Positions 27,290-36,091 are shown, counted from the first letter of the stretch. The stretch is DNA of 64,000 bases from Bradyrhizobium sp. URHD0069 (GCF_000701345.1 NZ_JNIJ01000041.1:1-64000), one strand, 5' to 3'. A program made the numbers and translations. Notes: generated from the letters alone by a model not told the origin.

Positions 27290-27480
27290 TGGACCATCGA
27301 CGGCGTCTTCATCGATGAGACCTGGGCCAAGACCAACATCATCCGCACCCATGGTTGGGGGCAGAGAGGACAGCGCGCCTGCGCGGACAAGCGTCGCACG
27401 GCATTGGCAAACGCTCACATTCCTCGCGTCTTTGCGGCACGACCGGATGGGCACCCGGCATTCCCCACGTCCTTTTTTTT
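27290..27480 (+). pseudogene. IS630-family transposase fragment
   Basis: Plus strand encodes DGVFIDETWAKTNIIRTHGW, the IS630 catalytic block (IDETW with the DDE Asp/Glu). After a frameshift it reads HWQTLTFLASLRHDRM, matching the family's GHWKTTTFIAALRHD segment. It is truncated on both sides. Confidence 0.6.
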
Positions 27481-27486
27481 GATCTA

Positions 27487-27759
27487 TCACCGCTGCGAGA
27501 TCATGCTCTTCAATTGATTCAGCAGTGTCAGCACCCAGCAGAACGCGAACAGTCCGGCGAGGCCGACGCCGGTGCGGCGGTCGAGCAGCGACAGCCCGGT
27601 CCAAAGCCACACGCGATAGATCCACAGCGCGGCAATCGCGACACCCAATAGGCACACCAGCAGCTTGACAAATCGCGTGTTGGCGACGCCAACGGCTGCG
27701 AACAGGATCGTCAGCGGGACAAGGAACATCTGACAGGTTGAAACCAGTGTCTCGTTCAC
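27487..27759 (-). CDS. Small membrane protein, function unknown
   Basis: 90-residue frame starting GTG at 27759 with GGAG 7 nt upstream. It has three hydrophobic stretches (MFLVPLTILFAAVGVA; LLVCLLGVAIAALWIYRVW; VGLAGLFAFCWVLTLLN) and an acidic/basic connecting loop, so an inner-membrane protein with three helices is likely. The family was not recognised. It stands alone between an IS630 fragment and a long inverted repeat that lies in its promoter region. Confidence 0.5.
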   Translation of the reverse strand: MNETLVSTCQMFLVPLTILFAAVGVANTRFVKLLVCLLGVAIAALWIYRVWLWTGLSLLDRRTGVGLAGLFAFCWVLTLLNQLKSMISQR

Positions 27760-27789
27760 GGGCAGCTCCGAAAGGGATTCTAGTGGTCC

Positions 27790-27848
27790 TTCGATTGTAA
27801 CATTCGCAACGACGCCAACTGAGACGGAATGCGAATGTTAGAATCGAA
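27790..27848. repeat. 19-bp inverted repeat with 21-nt spacer
   Basis: Left arm 27790-27808 (TTCGATTGTAACATTCGCA) and right arm 27830-27848 (TGCGAATGTTAGAATCGAA) are complementary at 18 of 19 positions. It lies 31 bp upstream of the small membrane protein start and downstream of nothing obvious. No T-run follows, so it is not a classical terminator. Confidence 0.7.
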
Positions 27849-27989
27849 CCACAGCCGGTATTTCAAACAAATCGTTGCCGCGCAGCCCTTACACCAGACT
27901 ACACGCCGTCCCCAGCTAAATGGCTACGGCCGAAGCGGCGCGAAATCCGGGCTACCCTCAATACGGAGGCTTCTTTTTCGCCTGCTGCA

Positions 27990-28114
27990 GTTTGACGGCT
28001 TCGCACGCCTTCGCCGACCAAGGCTTGGGCGATGGCATGGCCGATGCCATTTCCCGCACCGGTTACCAGGGCTGCCTCGCGCGCCGGGTCGAATGGAGTG
28101 TTCGGCAGGCTCAT
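27990..28114 (-). pseudogene. N-terminal fragment of a short-chain dehydrogenase/reductase
   Basis: Minus strand starts MSLPNTPFDPAREAALVTGA and continues GNGIGHAIAQALVGEG, the SDR cofactor motif TGxxxGIG. After about 36 codons homology stops and the frame reads low-information sequence. It is a relic. Confidence 0.55.
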
Positions 28115-28202
28115 GTTGATCGGAGCTCCGATTGCGATAATTGCAATGTATTGAGGTCGTCCATGTCGAGCACCGTAATACGGCTATTGCCGTTACGAGC
28201 CA

Positions 28203-28233
28203 CCCCGGATTGCGCTGCGCTCCATCCGGGCTA
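28203..28233. repeat. Dispersed palindromic repeat (CCGGATTGCGCTGCGC type)
   Basis: ACCCCGGATTGCGCTGCGCT followed by CCATCCGGGCTAC is a palindromic intergenic repeat often seen in Bradyrhizobium and relatives (CCCGGAT / ATCCGGG arms around GCGCTGCGC). A half copy, AATCCGGGCTAC, is at about 27946-27957. Identification is from memory of such genomes. Confidence 0.45.
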
Positions 28234-28332
28234 CAATTCGACGTAACTACTACTCGTCGGGGTCCGGAAACCGCCCTGGAGGATTCAATTTAGACCGAAC
28301 TCGGGTTAATGTCCGGCCGGTGAGACCAACTC

Positions 28333-29553
28333 CTACTCTTCCTCGATCCGACCCGCGAGTGAGCCAACAGGCGGATGACGTGGATCGGGGGCTTCCTGCT
28401 CTAGGATTTTTGGATCCTTCGTCGTCGACATCCACATCGCCAATTCGGCCAAAGAACTGTCCGATTCCCCAATTGCGCGCAGCGAATTGTCGGTCATCGC
28501 CGGCTTGCCAAATTCTTCGACCAACTTCCTGTTCATGAGATGAGGACGGGGCCTGCGAGGCAGCACCTGTTCCAAAAATCGAAAGATCTTCAAGCCGCCT
28601 GGATCGATGTCCCCCCAGTGAAAGAAGGGCACGTCGTCGCCGATTGTCGACAGGGCCCTATTCAGCAGCGAGACGACCCCCGCGGAAGGAAAACCACCGA
28701 GGTACACGATCAGTCCCTCGCCGCCCATCTCTCGCACCTGACGATTGAAGCTGGCGTAATTCTCGACTGTCAGCACAAAACTAGGCCGAGTGCCCATCTT
28801 GAGAAGCGGCAGCATTTCAGGATGGACCGAGGCGAACGGCGCAGCGTTGCCATCAACCAAAACCCCCACCTCTCCCTCGAAGATAACCGGTCTTTTCAGG
28901 TGAATTGGGTGGCTGTAACGTTCCAAACCGATGCTGGCCCAGATTGCATCGGCCGCAGCGCCAGGCTGGCCAAATTGGATGCCAACGACGGTAGCGAGCC
29001 GGGAGGCGTGTCGATCGAACGCCTTCGTATCGTTCGTCGCCCTGAGCGAGAACGTGCGCGCGTCCAGCCCTCGAGCTTCCAGCCGCGAGATCGAAGCCAG
29101 CAGCATGAAGAACTCCTTGCTGGCTTCTATCTCCGCGGCGGCGAGGCGATAAGCGCTTTCACTCCTTGCCCAGTGCCCCGCCATTTCGTCAAGCAGGCGG
29201 ACCACCCAGGCCTCTCCCGACGTCGCGATTGGAAGCAATTCGTCCCGAGCGCGCTGCGCGACCACGGCCGCGGTCGGACGGCCCAGGTGACGGGCGAGCA
29301 GATCCGGATCGCGAACACGCACGCGTTCGATCAGATGACCACGATCTCTTCGGCCCCGTTGCACCTCGACGGCGCCGAACCGCTCTGCTGCCGCCATGAG
29401 ATCATGGAAGCGGCCAACCTGCTGCACCGTAGACAGCTTGTCGTACTCCGGAGCGGCAAATGCCGGCCGGGACCGATCCGGATGCCGTTCGCTTCGCTCC
29501 AGCAGCCGTTCGAGGAATTCGACGCCGGCGTCGGCTGTCCCCAGGTCGGTCAT
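28333..29553 (-). CDS. jetD: Wadjet anti-plasmid protein JetD (DUF3322/DUF2220)
   Basis: Toprim-type nuclease subunit of Wadjet (JetABCD), which cleaves small circular plasmid DNA after SMC-like JetABC loop extrusion. The 406-residue length is normal. The C-terminal topoVI-A-like domain shows VLTVENYASFN, GEGLIVYLGGFPS and the acidic metal motif VPFFHWGDIDPGGLKIFRFLEQ. The N-terminal DUF3322 region contains FHDLMAAAERFGAVEV. The ATG at 29553 overlaps the stop of the jetC remnant by 4 bp (ATGA), as in native operons. jetA and jetB are absent and jetC is broken, so jetD is an orphan; it may have no activity by itself. Confidence 0.85.
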   Translation of the reverse strand: MTDLGTADAGVEFLERLLERSERHPDRSRPAFAAPEYDKLSTVQQVGRFHDLMAAAERFGAVEVQRGRRDRGHLIERVRVRDPDLLARHLGRPTAAVVAQRARDELLPIATSGEAWVVRLLDEMAGHWARSESAYRLAAAEIEASKEFFMLLASISRLEARGLDARTFSLRATNDTKAFDRHASRLATVVGIQFGQPGAAADAIWASIGLERYSHPIHLKRPVIFEGEVGVLVDGNAAPFASVHPEMLPLLKMGTRPSFVLTVENYASFNRQVREMGGEGLIVYLGGFPSAGVVSLLNRALSTIGDDVPFFHWGDIDPGGLKIFRFLEQVLPRRPRPHLMNRKLVEEFGKPAMTDNSLRAIGESDSSLAELAMWMSTTKDPKILEQEAPDPRHPPVGSLAGRIEEE

Positions 29554-30706
29554 TCCGCTGCCTGATCCTGCGAAGTGACCGTGGATTGCTCATCCGCGAT
29601 CAGTTCGGCCTTGAATACGTCGAAGCCCTTGCGATAGGGGTCGGCCGCGACGAGTTCGCCTCGCGCCTTCAAGGTGAGGAGTTCGGTGTCGATCATCACC
29701 TGATTACCCAGGCGATTGACGTTCACCACGGTATCGACGACCTCCATGAAGACATGGCGCCTTTTCGTCGGGCGTAGCCAGGACGACCTGAAGGCCAAGG
29801 TCACGCATGAATTCCGAACACTGACCGATCGCCTTCGTGTCCAGGCGGTTGAAGGCCTCGTCGAAGATCGCCAGCGACAGTCCGCTCTCGCCGGTCCGCC
29901 GGTTCTGGTAGGTGGCAGCCAGGGAAGCGCCGATTGCGATGTAAAACGGAAGCTGCCCCTCGCCGCCGGATCCCGTCCCTGCCCGGCTAGTCAGCGACGA
30001 CCGGATCTTGCCGTTGGCATCCTGGATGTAGAGCTCGAAATTGAAGTATTTGCGCGGATCCTCGATCTCGTCAGTCTTCGCTTCCGGATTGGACAAGATC
30101 TCCTCGATCCGGCGGACCGCGCGCATCGTCGGTGTGTTGGCATCCTGGCTTCGGTCGCCGAACAGCGGCAGGCTGAAGTCGGGCCGGCGGATTCGTTGAC
30201 GAGATCGATCATGTCACGTGGGTTGGAGCCTCTAGTGCCTTGAACGAAAAGTAATCGCGACCGTGGAATTGCCGATCGGCCAGGTGCCGGTTCAACTCGG
30301 TGAGCGTTGCCCTGATCCCTGTGAAGGCGTCGTCCAGGCGGTGGAGCAGGTCGTCGCGGAAAGCCGACGTCATTTCGGTGGCGGCGTTCCGGCACTGCTC
30401 CTCATACTGAACCAGTTCATGGGCATCGAGCCGCTGTTTTTCGGCCGTGGCCCATTGTTCAGCGGCGGCCGGCGTGGCTTCTTCGGCGGTGAAGGGCGGA
30501 GAAACATGGAAGTCCTGACCATGTTTGTTCACCGCATTAGTCATTTCGCGCATGAGGCTGGAGCGGCGATCCGTCGACCGACGATCCCTATCTGCAACGA
30601 AACCCGCAAGCAGATTAGGTATCGTATCGGTGGCGATTCCTCCAACCTCCGGTTGGTAGTCGCGCATCGCCGTCGATTGTGGGAACCCCTGCCTCAGTCC
30701 TCCGAA
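29550..30706 (-). pseudogene. jetC: jetC (Wadjet SMC ATPase) C-terminal remnant with three frameshifts
   Basis: The minus strand holds the last third of an SMC-like ATPase in four frames. The first is a coiled-coil segment ending RDYFSFKALEAPTHVT (stop near 30211); the next two read RDMIDLVNESAGP and DFSLPLFGDRSQDANTP. Then come the ABC signature GSGGEGQLPFYIAIGASL and Walker B LSLAIFDEAFNRLD. After a last shift at 29757-29761 the sequence continues RHVFMEVVDTVVNVNRLGNQ. Frame changes near 30211-30222, 30180-30184 and 29757-29761 each look like one-base indels. The 5' end with Walker A is replaced by an IS fragment at about 30710. Confidence 0.8.
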
Positions 30707-30711
30707 CATTT

Positions 30712-30809
30712 ATTTGCTGCCGCAACGTCCAAATCTCTGCCTCAAGCGCTGCTCGCGAGCGGATCAGATCGACGACCATCCAACCAATAAGCCTGCAAAG
30801 ATCCCTCAT
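30712..30809 (-). pseudogene. N-terminal IS transposase fragment (rve family)
   Basis: Minus strand MRDLCRLIGWMVVDLIRSRA then LEAEIWTLRQQIN is the N-terminal coiled region of an rve-type IS transposase, similar to the copy at 52.7 kb (RATLEAENLVLRQQVNVLRR). Homology ends where jetC begins. A decayed terminal repeat (GATAAGGTTTTCGACAGG) sits at about 30851-30868. Confidence 0.6.
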
Positions 30810-31098
30810 GGCACAACAGCATCGCCCGATTCTCCATCAACTACCAGCCAGATAAGGTTTTCGACAGGGACAGCCAGGTTGCACACGTGGCAAGCGGATC
30901 CAATCAATCTCATTGAAACATTCGACATACCGCTTAACGCCCTGCCGCCGCTCGCTCGCCTATATCAGAATATTAGGAGAGCTTTACCCCGGGTGATCGC
31001 TGGTTGGTACTGAAGCTCTTTTGGGCATTGCGGTGCCCTTAGCAGTGGTGCCACTTGGATCCGGCTCGACTGCCCCGCAATCAAGGATCGTCCCAACG
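30810..31098. other. Non-coding spacer with IS end relic
   Basis: Apart from the decayed IS terminal sequence near 30851-30868, no gene or signal was recognised. It lies downstream of the amidase gene stop. Confidence 0.3.
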
Positions 31099-32526
31099 TT
31101 ATCGCGGCGTATGATGCGCCCACGGGCGCGCAGCCTCAAAGGCCGCCGCGGCCCTTAGCACCAGGGCGTCTTCGTGCCAGCGCCCGACGATCTGCAGCCC
31201 GACGGGCAGTCCACTTGAAGTGAACCCACAAGGGACACTGACGGCTGGATGTCCGGTGAGATCAAACAGGTTGAGGTAAGGCACCCAGCTCTCGCGCATA
31301 TCGCCGGCATCTTCGCCGTTGATGGTGATTCGATCGAGCGCGCCTGCCTCGGCCGGAAGCGGCGGCCGGCTGCAGGTCGGCGTCAGCACCAGATCGTACG
31401 CTTCAAACCAGTCTTGCACGGCGCGGAAATATTGTGTTCGCTTGTACGTCGCCTGCAGGAGTTCATGACCGGAATACGCGCCGCCGGCCCGAATGCCTTC
31501 GACAAAGCTGGTGTCGAGCTGAGCGGCGACATCCTCCAATCGTCCGTGAAAACGAGCGGCCCAGTTTGATTGCTGCAGAACGCGCCACGCCGGCCCCGCA
31601 TTCGCAACTGGCTCGTCGCGCTGTTCGACCGTGCAGCCGAACTCACGGAAGGCCACGAGCGCAGCCTCGCAGCAGCGGCGTACCTCGGTGTCGAGCATTC
31701 TGTTGCCAACCAGCGGACGCCAGGCGATCTTCAGCAGGTTGATCCCTTCTGTTGGACCCTGCAGGGCCGCCAGCGCATTCGCCGGGCCACGGCCCATCGA
31801 ATGCGGATCAGCGCGATGCGCACCGGACACTACGTCGAGCATTAAAGCGGCATCAGCCACGGTGCGCGCCATCAGACCTAGATGAATGAAGTTGTTAAAG
31901 GCGTCGGGCACCTGACTGTGTGGAATGACGCCAAGCGTCGGCTTCAGCCCTACGATGCCGGTGAGCGCCGCGGGCAGCCGCGTGCTTGCGCCCGCGTCGG
32001 TCGCCAGCGATATAGGTCCCATGCCGGCCGCCACGGCGACGGCGGATCCGCCGCTGGACCCGCCGGGCGTAAGCGCCGTGTTCCACGGATTTCGCGTTGT
32101 TCCAAACAGGGGACTATCGGTCAGCAGCTTGTGTGCAAATTCAGGGGTTGTGGTCTTGCCCACGATGACGGCTCCGGCGCATCGCAGACGCTCGACCGCC
32201 ACGGCATCGGCATCCGGCACGTTGTCCGCCATCAGCCGCGAGCCCCACGTCGTGCGCATGCCCGCGGTGTTGATGATGTCCTTGATCGAGACCGGCACGC
32301 CATGCAGTGCGCCAAGGGCATCGCCGCGTTCGACGGCAGCATCCGCCGCGCGCGCGGCCTGCATCGCGCCCTCACGATCGATCGTAATAAACGCGTTCAA
32401 GGTGGGCTGTGTCTGCTCGATCCGATGCAGCACCCCTTGCGTCACTACGGCCGACGAAATGCGGCGCGTGCGTATGCGCTCGCGTAACTCCAGCGCGGAA
32501 CAGAACAGAAGATCGTGATCGGCCAC
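31099..32526 (-). CDS. Amidase-signature family hydrolase
   Basis: Ser-cisSer-Lys amidohydrolase of about 475 residues. Triad: Lys82 in GVPVSIKDIINTAG, cis-Ser in TPGGSSGGSAVAV (157/158), nucleophile Ser181 in TDAGASTRLPA; the usual GGS before the nucleophile is GAS here. The longest frame begins at 32646, overlapping the preceding gene by 52 bp; I prefer the GTG at 32526, just before the conserved DLLFCSALELRERIR start. It is the third gene of the minus-strand set after the fused oxygenase and its beta subunit, so it could cleave an aromatic amide to supply the ring-hydroxylation substrate, or act on a later intermediate. The substrate is not readable. Confidence 0.82.
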   Translation of the reverse strand: MADHDLLFCSALELRERIRTRRISSAVVTQGVLHRIEQTQPTLNAFITIDREGAMQAARAADAAVERGDALGALHGVPVSIKDIINTAGMRTTWGSRLMADNVPDADAVAVERLRCAGAVIVGKTTTPEFAHKLLTDSPLFGTTRNPWNTALTPGGSSGGSAVAVAAGMGPISLATDAGASTRLPAALTGIVGLKPTLGVIPHSQVPDAFNNFIHLGLMARTVADAALMLDVVSGAHRADPHSMGRGPANALAALQGPTEGINLLKIAWRPLVGNRMLDTEVRRCCEAALVAFREFGCTVEQRDEPVANAGPAWRVLQQSNWAARFHGRLEDVAAQLDTSFVEGIRAGGAYSGHELLQATYKRTQYFRAVQDWFEAYDLVLTPTCSRPPLPAEAGALDRITINGEDAGDMRESWVPYLNLFDLTGHPAVSVPCGFTSSGLPVGLQIVGRWHEDALVLRAAAAFEAARPWAHHTPR

Positions 32527-32594
32527 CTGATCAGCCCCGGACGAGAATTGCGAAACTGGGCCGCCCGGCGGCAGGGCGGCTTGCCCGTCCGCCC

Positions 32595-33116
32595 TTACAC
32601 GGGAATGCAAAGCGCATTCGGCACCAAAAGATTGTCGTAGACGCAACGGCGCTCGGCCAGCCTGAGGCCGTCAGCGGTACGGCGAAACTTGTCATAGTAG
32701 GTGCCGACCTGATGCAGAGTCGCGTCAGGGCGATCGAACAGCACTTGCAGGACCACGTAGTTGGCGCGCGCCGTAATCGTGCCGTCGCTCGCCTCCTCGA
32801 AGACGCTGAGGTTGGCGATCATGTGCCGCAGGTAACGCGGCGCAAACATCGCGGTTTCCCGCAGGGCGAAGGCACGGTCGCGGATCATGCCTTTGTTCTC
32901 GCAGTAAATCAGCCCAACTGGCAGGCCGCGGTCGAAATTCTCACGCGACAGGACCACGTAGAGGGCATCGTCCGTGAACAGCTCGACCCAGTCCATCAGC
33001 CGCTGTTCGTCGAGAGTTACGGCATAGGCGGTATTGAACGTCTCGATCTCGTGGCGCAGCAGCACGGCCTCGAGCCGGGCATCGGCAACGACAGGGGTGG
33101 AAAGCGGGCGTGTCAT
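32595..33116 (-). CDS. Ring-hydroxylating dioxygenase beta subunit
   Basis: Small, non-catalytic subunit of a Rieske non-heme iron oxygenase; 173 residues, NTF2-like cone fold. Family blocks: HEIETFNTAYAVTLDEQRLMDWVELFTDDALYVV, RDRAFALRETAMFAPRYLRHMIANL and the C-terminal RRTADGLRLAERRCVYDNLL. It is 16 bp downstream of the alpha-subunit fusion, so the pair forms the alpha3beta3 oxygenase. Confidence 0.9.
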   Translation of the reverse strand: MTRPLSTPVVADARLEAVLLRHEIETFNTAYAVTLDEQRLMDWVELFTDDALYVVLSRENFDRGLPVGLIYCENKGMIRDRAFALRETAMFAPRYLRHMIANLSVFEEASDGTITARANYVVLQVLFDRPDATLHQVGTYYDKFRRTADGLRLAERRCVYDNLLVPNALCIPV

Positions 33117-33132
33117 GACAGGCTCTCCATGG

Positions 33133-36003
33133 CTAGAGTCCCATTTCCTGGCGCCAGTGCTGGTACATCCCGCGGATCGCGGCCTCGGAGATCAGCGTGT
33201 CCGACGTTCCCATCGCCACCGCCGGATCGAGCTCGACGAGATGATTGCCGTTCGGCACGTGCTGCATGCCGTCCTGCACGAACTTGATCGCCTCGTTGTC
33301 CTCCAGCCCGAGAAAGCCGGCCGGCCCCATCAGGTTGCCTTGCCGGAGCCTGTGCCGCGTCATCTCCTCGTCGTCGCCTTCGAAGCCGAACATCGTCCAT
33401 TTCATGATGAACTCATGCGGACCGGTCGGCACGATCTGACGCACGCCGAGCGTGTTCATCTCACGCTGAATGATCAGATTGGGCCAGATCGTCGCCATGG
33501 TGACGGACCAGGGACTGTCGAACTCCTCGATGAAGTTCATCAACCGCGGGTCAGCCAGCTCCATGCCTTCGCGATAGGCCCGCATCTCGTTCTTGCTCTC
33601 GCTGCTGACCGACTTGTCGGACTTGGCCGACGCCATCACGCCATGACGTCCGGTCGGATCGGCGAGCATCAGAGACTTGTTGCCGGCGACCAGCAGGCCG
33701 AAGCTCACAAGGAACGTATGCAGCAAGGTCGCGTGATAAGGATCCTTCAGATTTTCGTGGTAGAGCTTCCAGTTGCCCGGCAGCGTGTGACGGTAATGGC
33801 CGAGTAGCCGCGGCTTGCGGCCGTCGAAGGTCGCCTCGAATTCGGCCAGAATCTCCGGCCCGAGATATTCCTGCAACGTCTCCATGTCCGGCCGATACGA
33901 CGCGAACACCACGCCGCGATGGGTCGTGACATTGAGCCGTCGCAGCCCGTGATCGGCATTGTGGAAATCCTTGGGCATGCCGCCCTTGCCGTCGACGCCG
34001 CGCCGGAACGGAACGCCCGCCAGATTGCCTTTCAGGTCGTAGGACCACTGGTGATAGGGACAGACGAACTCCTTGGCGTTGCCGCTCAGCTCGCGGCAGA
34101 ATTCGGCGGCGCGGTGCGCGCAGCGATTTTCGAACACGTGGATGGTGCCGTCCTCCGCACGCGACACCACCACCGGCGTCGGCCCGACATTGGACCGGAT
34201 GTAATCTCCGGGATTGGGCACTTCGCATTCGAGCGCCACGTAATTCCAGGTGCGACCCTGGAAGATGCGTTCGATCTCTCGCTCGTAGATGGTCTGGTCG
34301 GTGTAGACCCAATCGGGAATTCGCCGCAGGCCTTCCTTCGGCCAGACGTAGCGAGTGGTGATCGAGAGCGGGGGATTTGCGTTCATGTCGCCGACCTCCA
34401 AGTTGATTTCTTCGCTCGCCGATATCGCATTCAACAGCTGCGCTCCGGCCGCCGCAAGATCGAACGGACCTTCCTTTTCAAGCTCGGCCCTGGCCTCCCG
34501 GATGGCCTTGGTCTTCGAGAAGGCCACCACCCCGGTGAGGCGCCCGCTATTGCGGTCGATCGTGCGGTAGACCGCTCCCGGGGCGGCGCCCGGCACCCCG
34601 GAATGGGCCACGAGGTCGCCGGCTCCGACCAGCCCGAGCATCTGGATGTTGAGACTGAATTGATCGGTCCAGAACCAGGGCGCCTTGCGCGCAGTCGCGG
34701 TGACTCCTGCGATCGAACGGCCGGCGGCATCGCCCTGCTCTTCGGCGTTGTGCCAGCTTTCCAGCCGGAGCGCGCGGTTGCCGCTTTCGATGTGATGCAA
34801 TGCACAATCGCCGGCCGCCCAGATCCGCGGAACGCTGGTGCGCCCGTCGGCATCCACCACGATGCCCCCGGCGCACTGGCAGCCCGCGGTTTGCGCGAGG
34901 TCAAGTTCGGGCTCCAGCCCTATGCCTACCAGCACCAAATCGGCTTCGATGATCTCTCCGCCGGCGTCGATACCGAGGCGGCGGCCGCGTTCCACAATCG
35001 CACGCACATCGGCGTTGAGCCGCAAATCCACTTGGTGCTGCTGTGCCAGCTTCCTGAACACGCGGCCAAGCGACGCCGGCAACAGCCGCGACATGATCTC
35101 CGCCTCGCGCTCCAGCAAGGTCACGGCGAGCCCGCGCGCGGATGCGGCCGATGCGAGCTCGAGGCCAATGAAACCGCCCCCGATGATACAAACATCGGAT
35201 GCGTTGCCGAATGCTCGATCGATCGCGGCGGCATCCTCGATCGTACGAAGGTGCAGCACGTTAGGCAAATCGGTGCCGGGCACGGTGAGGCGGCGAGCCC
35301 GACCGCCGGTCGTCAGCAAAAGCGCGCCGTAGGATAGCGTCGTACCGTCGTCAAGCCGGACCGTTTGTGCTGCGCTGTCGACGGCCGCGGCGCGAATGCC
35401 AAGATGCAGCTTCACCTTTTGCCGTGTCGCGTCCTCTTCGGTCAGGCGATATAGAGGGCCTCCGCCCTGCCCCGACAGCATCTCCTTCGACAACGGCGGT
35501 CGTTCGTAAGGCGGATGTGGTTCATCGCCGATCAGGTCGATCGTGCCGCCGAAACCGGCTTCGCGCATGGCGATGATGGCAGCGGCCGCGGCCTGACCGG
35601 CTCCGATGACGACAACGCCACCAGTGGCTGCTGCATTTTCCAGCGTACTCTCCTCGGGGCGCTTTTCGCCTGCCTCGTGGGCCGACTGGTCCAGGGCAAC
35701 GAAAACTTCGCCGCCTTCGACCTTCACCGCAAACGTCTGGAGGTCCCTGGTGAGCGGCGCGCATAGCGCCTTGCCGCTGCGGATGTCGAATACGCCCTGG
35801 TGCAACGGGCATTCGATCTTGCCATCCTCGACAAAGCCCTCGGCGAGGAGCGCGAGGGCATGCGTGCACACACCATGCGTCGCATAAACTTCGTCCTTCA
35901 GGCGATAAAGTGCGACCGGCGTTCCGGCGATCTCAACGCCGAGCACGCCGTTCTCGGGGATTGATTCCAGTGATGCTGCCCGCTGCCATGCCATGCGCGA
36001 CAA
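33133..36003 (-). CDS. Fusion protein: Rieske ferredoxin + ferredoxin reductase + ring-hydroxylating oxygenase alpha subunit
   Basis: 956 residues in one uninterrupted frame. Residues 1-105: Rieske ferredoxin, [2Fe-2S] ligands Cys46-x-His48 and Cys65-x-x-His68. Residues about 127-530: FAD/NAD ferredoxin reductase (VVVIGAGQAAAAAI, PYERPPLSKEML, VCIIGGGFIGLELASAA, IWAAGDCAL). Residues 540-956: oxygenase alpha with a second Rieske site (Cys628-x-His630, Cys648-x-x-His651) and the mononuclear iron motif ENLKDPYHATLLH. The alpha part resembles salicylate 5-hydroxylase NagG-type enzymes. All electron-transfer steps from NAD(P)H to substrate are thus on one chain. An in-frame ATG at 34386 with GGAGG 8 nt upstream could also yield a free 417-residue alpha subunit. 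The start ATG at 36003 gives the full ferredoxin fold. Confidence 0.92.
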   Translation of the reverse strand: MSRMAWQRAASLESIPENGVLGVEIAGTPVALYRLKDEVYATHGVCTHALALLAEGFVEDGKIECPLHQGVFDIRSGKALCAPLTRDLQTFAVKVEGGEVFVALDQSAHEAGEKRPEESTLENAAATGGVVVIGAGQAAAAAIIAMREAGFGGTIDLIGDEPHPPYERPPLSKEMLSGQGGGPLYRLTEEDATRQKVKLHLGIRAAAVDSAAQTVRLDDGTTLSYGALLLTTGGRARRLTVPGTDLPNVLHLRTIEDAAAIDRAFGNASDVCIIGGGFIGLELASAASARGLAVTLLEREAEIMSRLLPASLGRVFRKLAQQHQVDLRLNADVRAIVERGRRLGIDAGGEIIEADLVLVGIGLEPELDLAQTAGCQCAGGIVVDADGRTSVPRIWAAGDCALHHIESGNRALRLESWHNAEEQGDAAGRSIAGVTATARKAPWFWTDQFSLNIQMLGLVGAGDLVAHSGVPGAAPGAVYRTIDRNSGRLTGVVAFSKTKAIREARAELEKEGPFDLAAAGAQLLNAISASEEINLEVGDMNANPPLSITTRYVWPKEGLRRIPDWVYTDQTIYEREIERIFQGRTWNYVALECEVPNPGDYIRSNVGPTPVVVSRAEDGTIHVFENRCAHRAAEFCRELSGNAKEFVCPYHQWSYDLKGNLAGVPFRRGVDGKGGMPKDFHNADHGLRRLNVTTHRGVVFASYRPDMETLQEYLGPEILAEFEATFDGRKPRLLGHYRHTLPGNWKLYHENLKDPYHATLLHTFLVSFGLLVAGNKSLMLADPTGRHGVMASAKSDKSVSSESKNEMRAYREGMELADPRLMNFIEEFDSPWSVTMATIWPNLIIQREMNTLGVRQIVPTGPHEFIMKWTMFGFEGDDEEMTRHRLRQGNLMGPAGFLGLEDNEAIKFVQDGMQHVPNGNHLVELDPAVAMGTSDTLISEAAIRGMYQHWRQEMGL
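34384..34399 (-). promoter_or_regulatory. Internal ribosome-binding site and ATG inside the oxygenase fusion
   Basis: Reading on the minus strand, GGAGG (34399-34395), an 8-nt spacer and ATG (34386-34384) lie in the reductase-oxygenase linker, exactly where the alpha domain begins (MNANPPLSITTRYVW). No stop separates the domains. This is the position and form of a native start for a separate alpha gene. Confidence 0.5.
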
Positions 36004-36072
36004 ATCCCGATTGCGTCTCGACCAAAAAGCAGCGACTGCAAAATGCGATCTAAGATTGCCTATTGCATATCG

Positions 36073-36091
36073 TCAGTATAACCTCATATTT
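36073..36091 (+). promoter_or_regulatory. Regulon motif, copy 1 (fusion oxygenase / ABM divergent promoter)
   Basis: TCAGTATAACCTCATATTT differs at two positions from copy 3 (40699) and shares the core TCAGTA-A with copy 2 (37896). It lies 69 bp upstream of the oxygenase fusion start and 65 bp upstream of the ABM gene, suitable for control of both. It is probably the binding site of the MarR protein at 37192-37752. Confidence 0.6.

Noticed and set aside
27790..27848. Integron attC site
   Set aside because: The arms lack proper GTTRRRY/RYYYAAC ends and no integrase gene or cassette array is near.
33919..35337. Plus-strand open frame of 472 codons opposite the oxygenase fusion
   Set aside because: Shadow of the fusion gene; low-information sequence.
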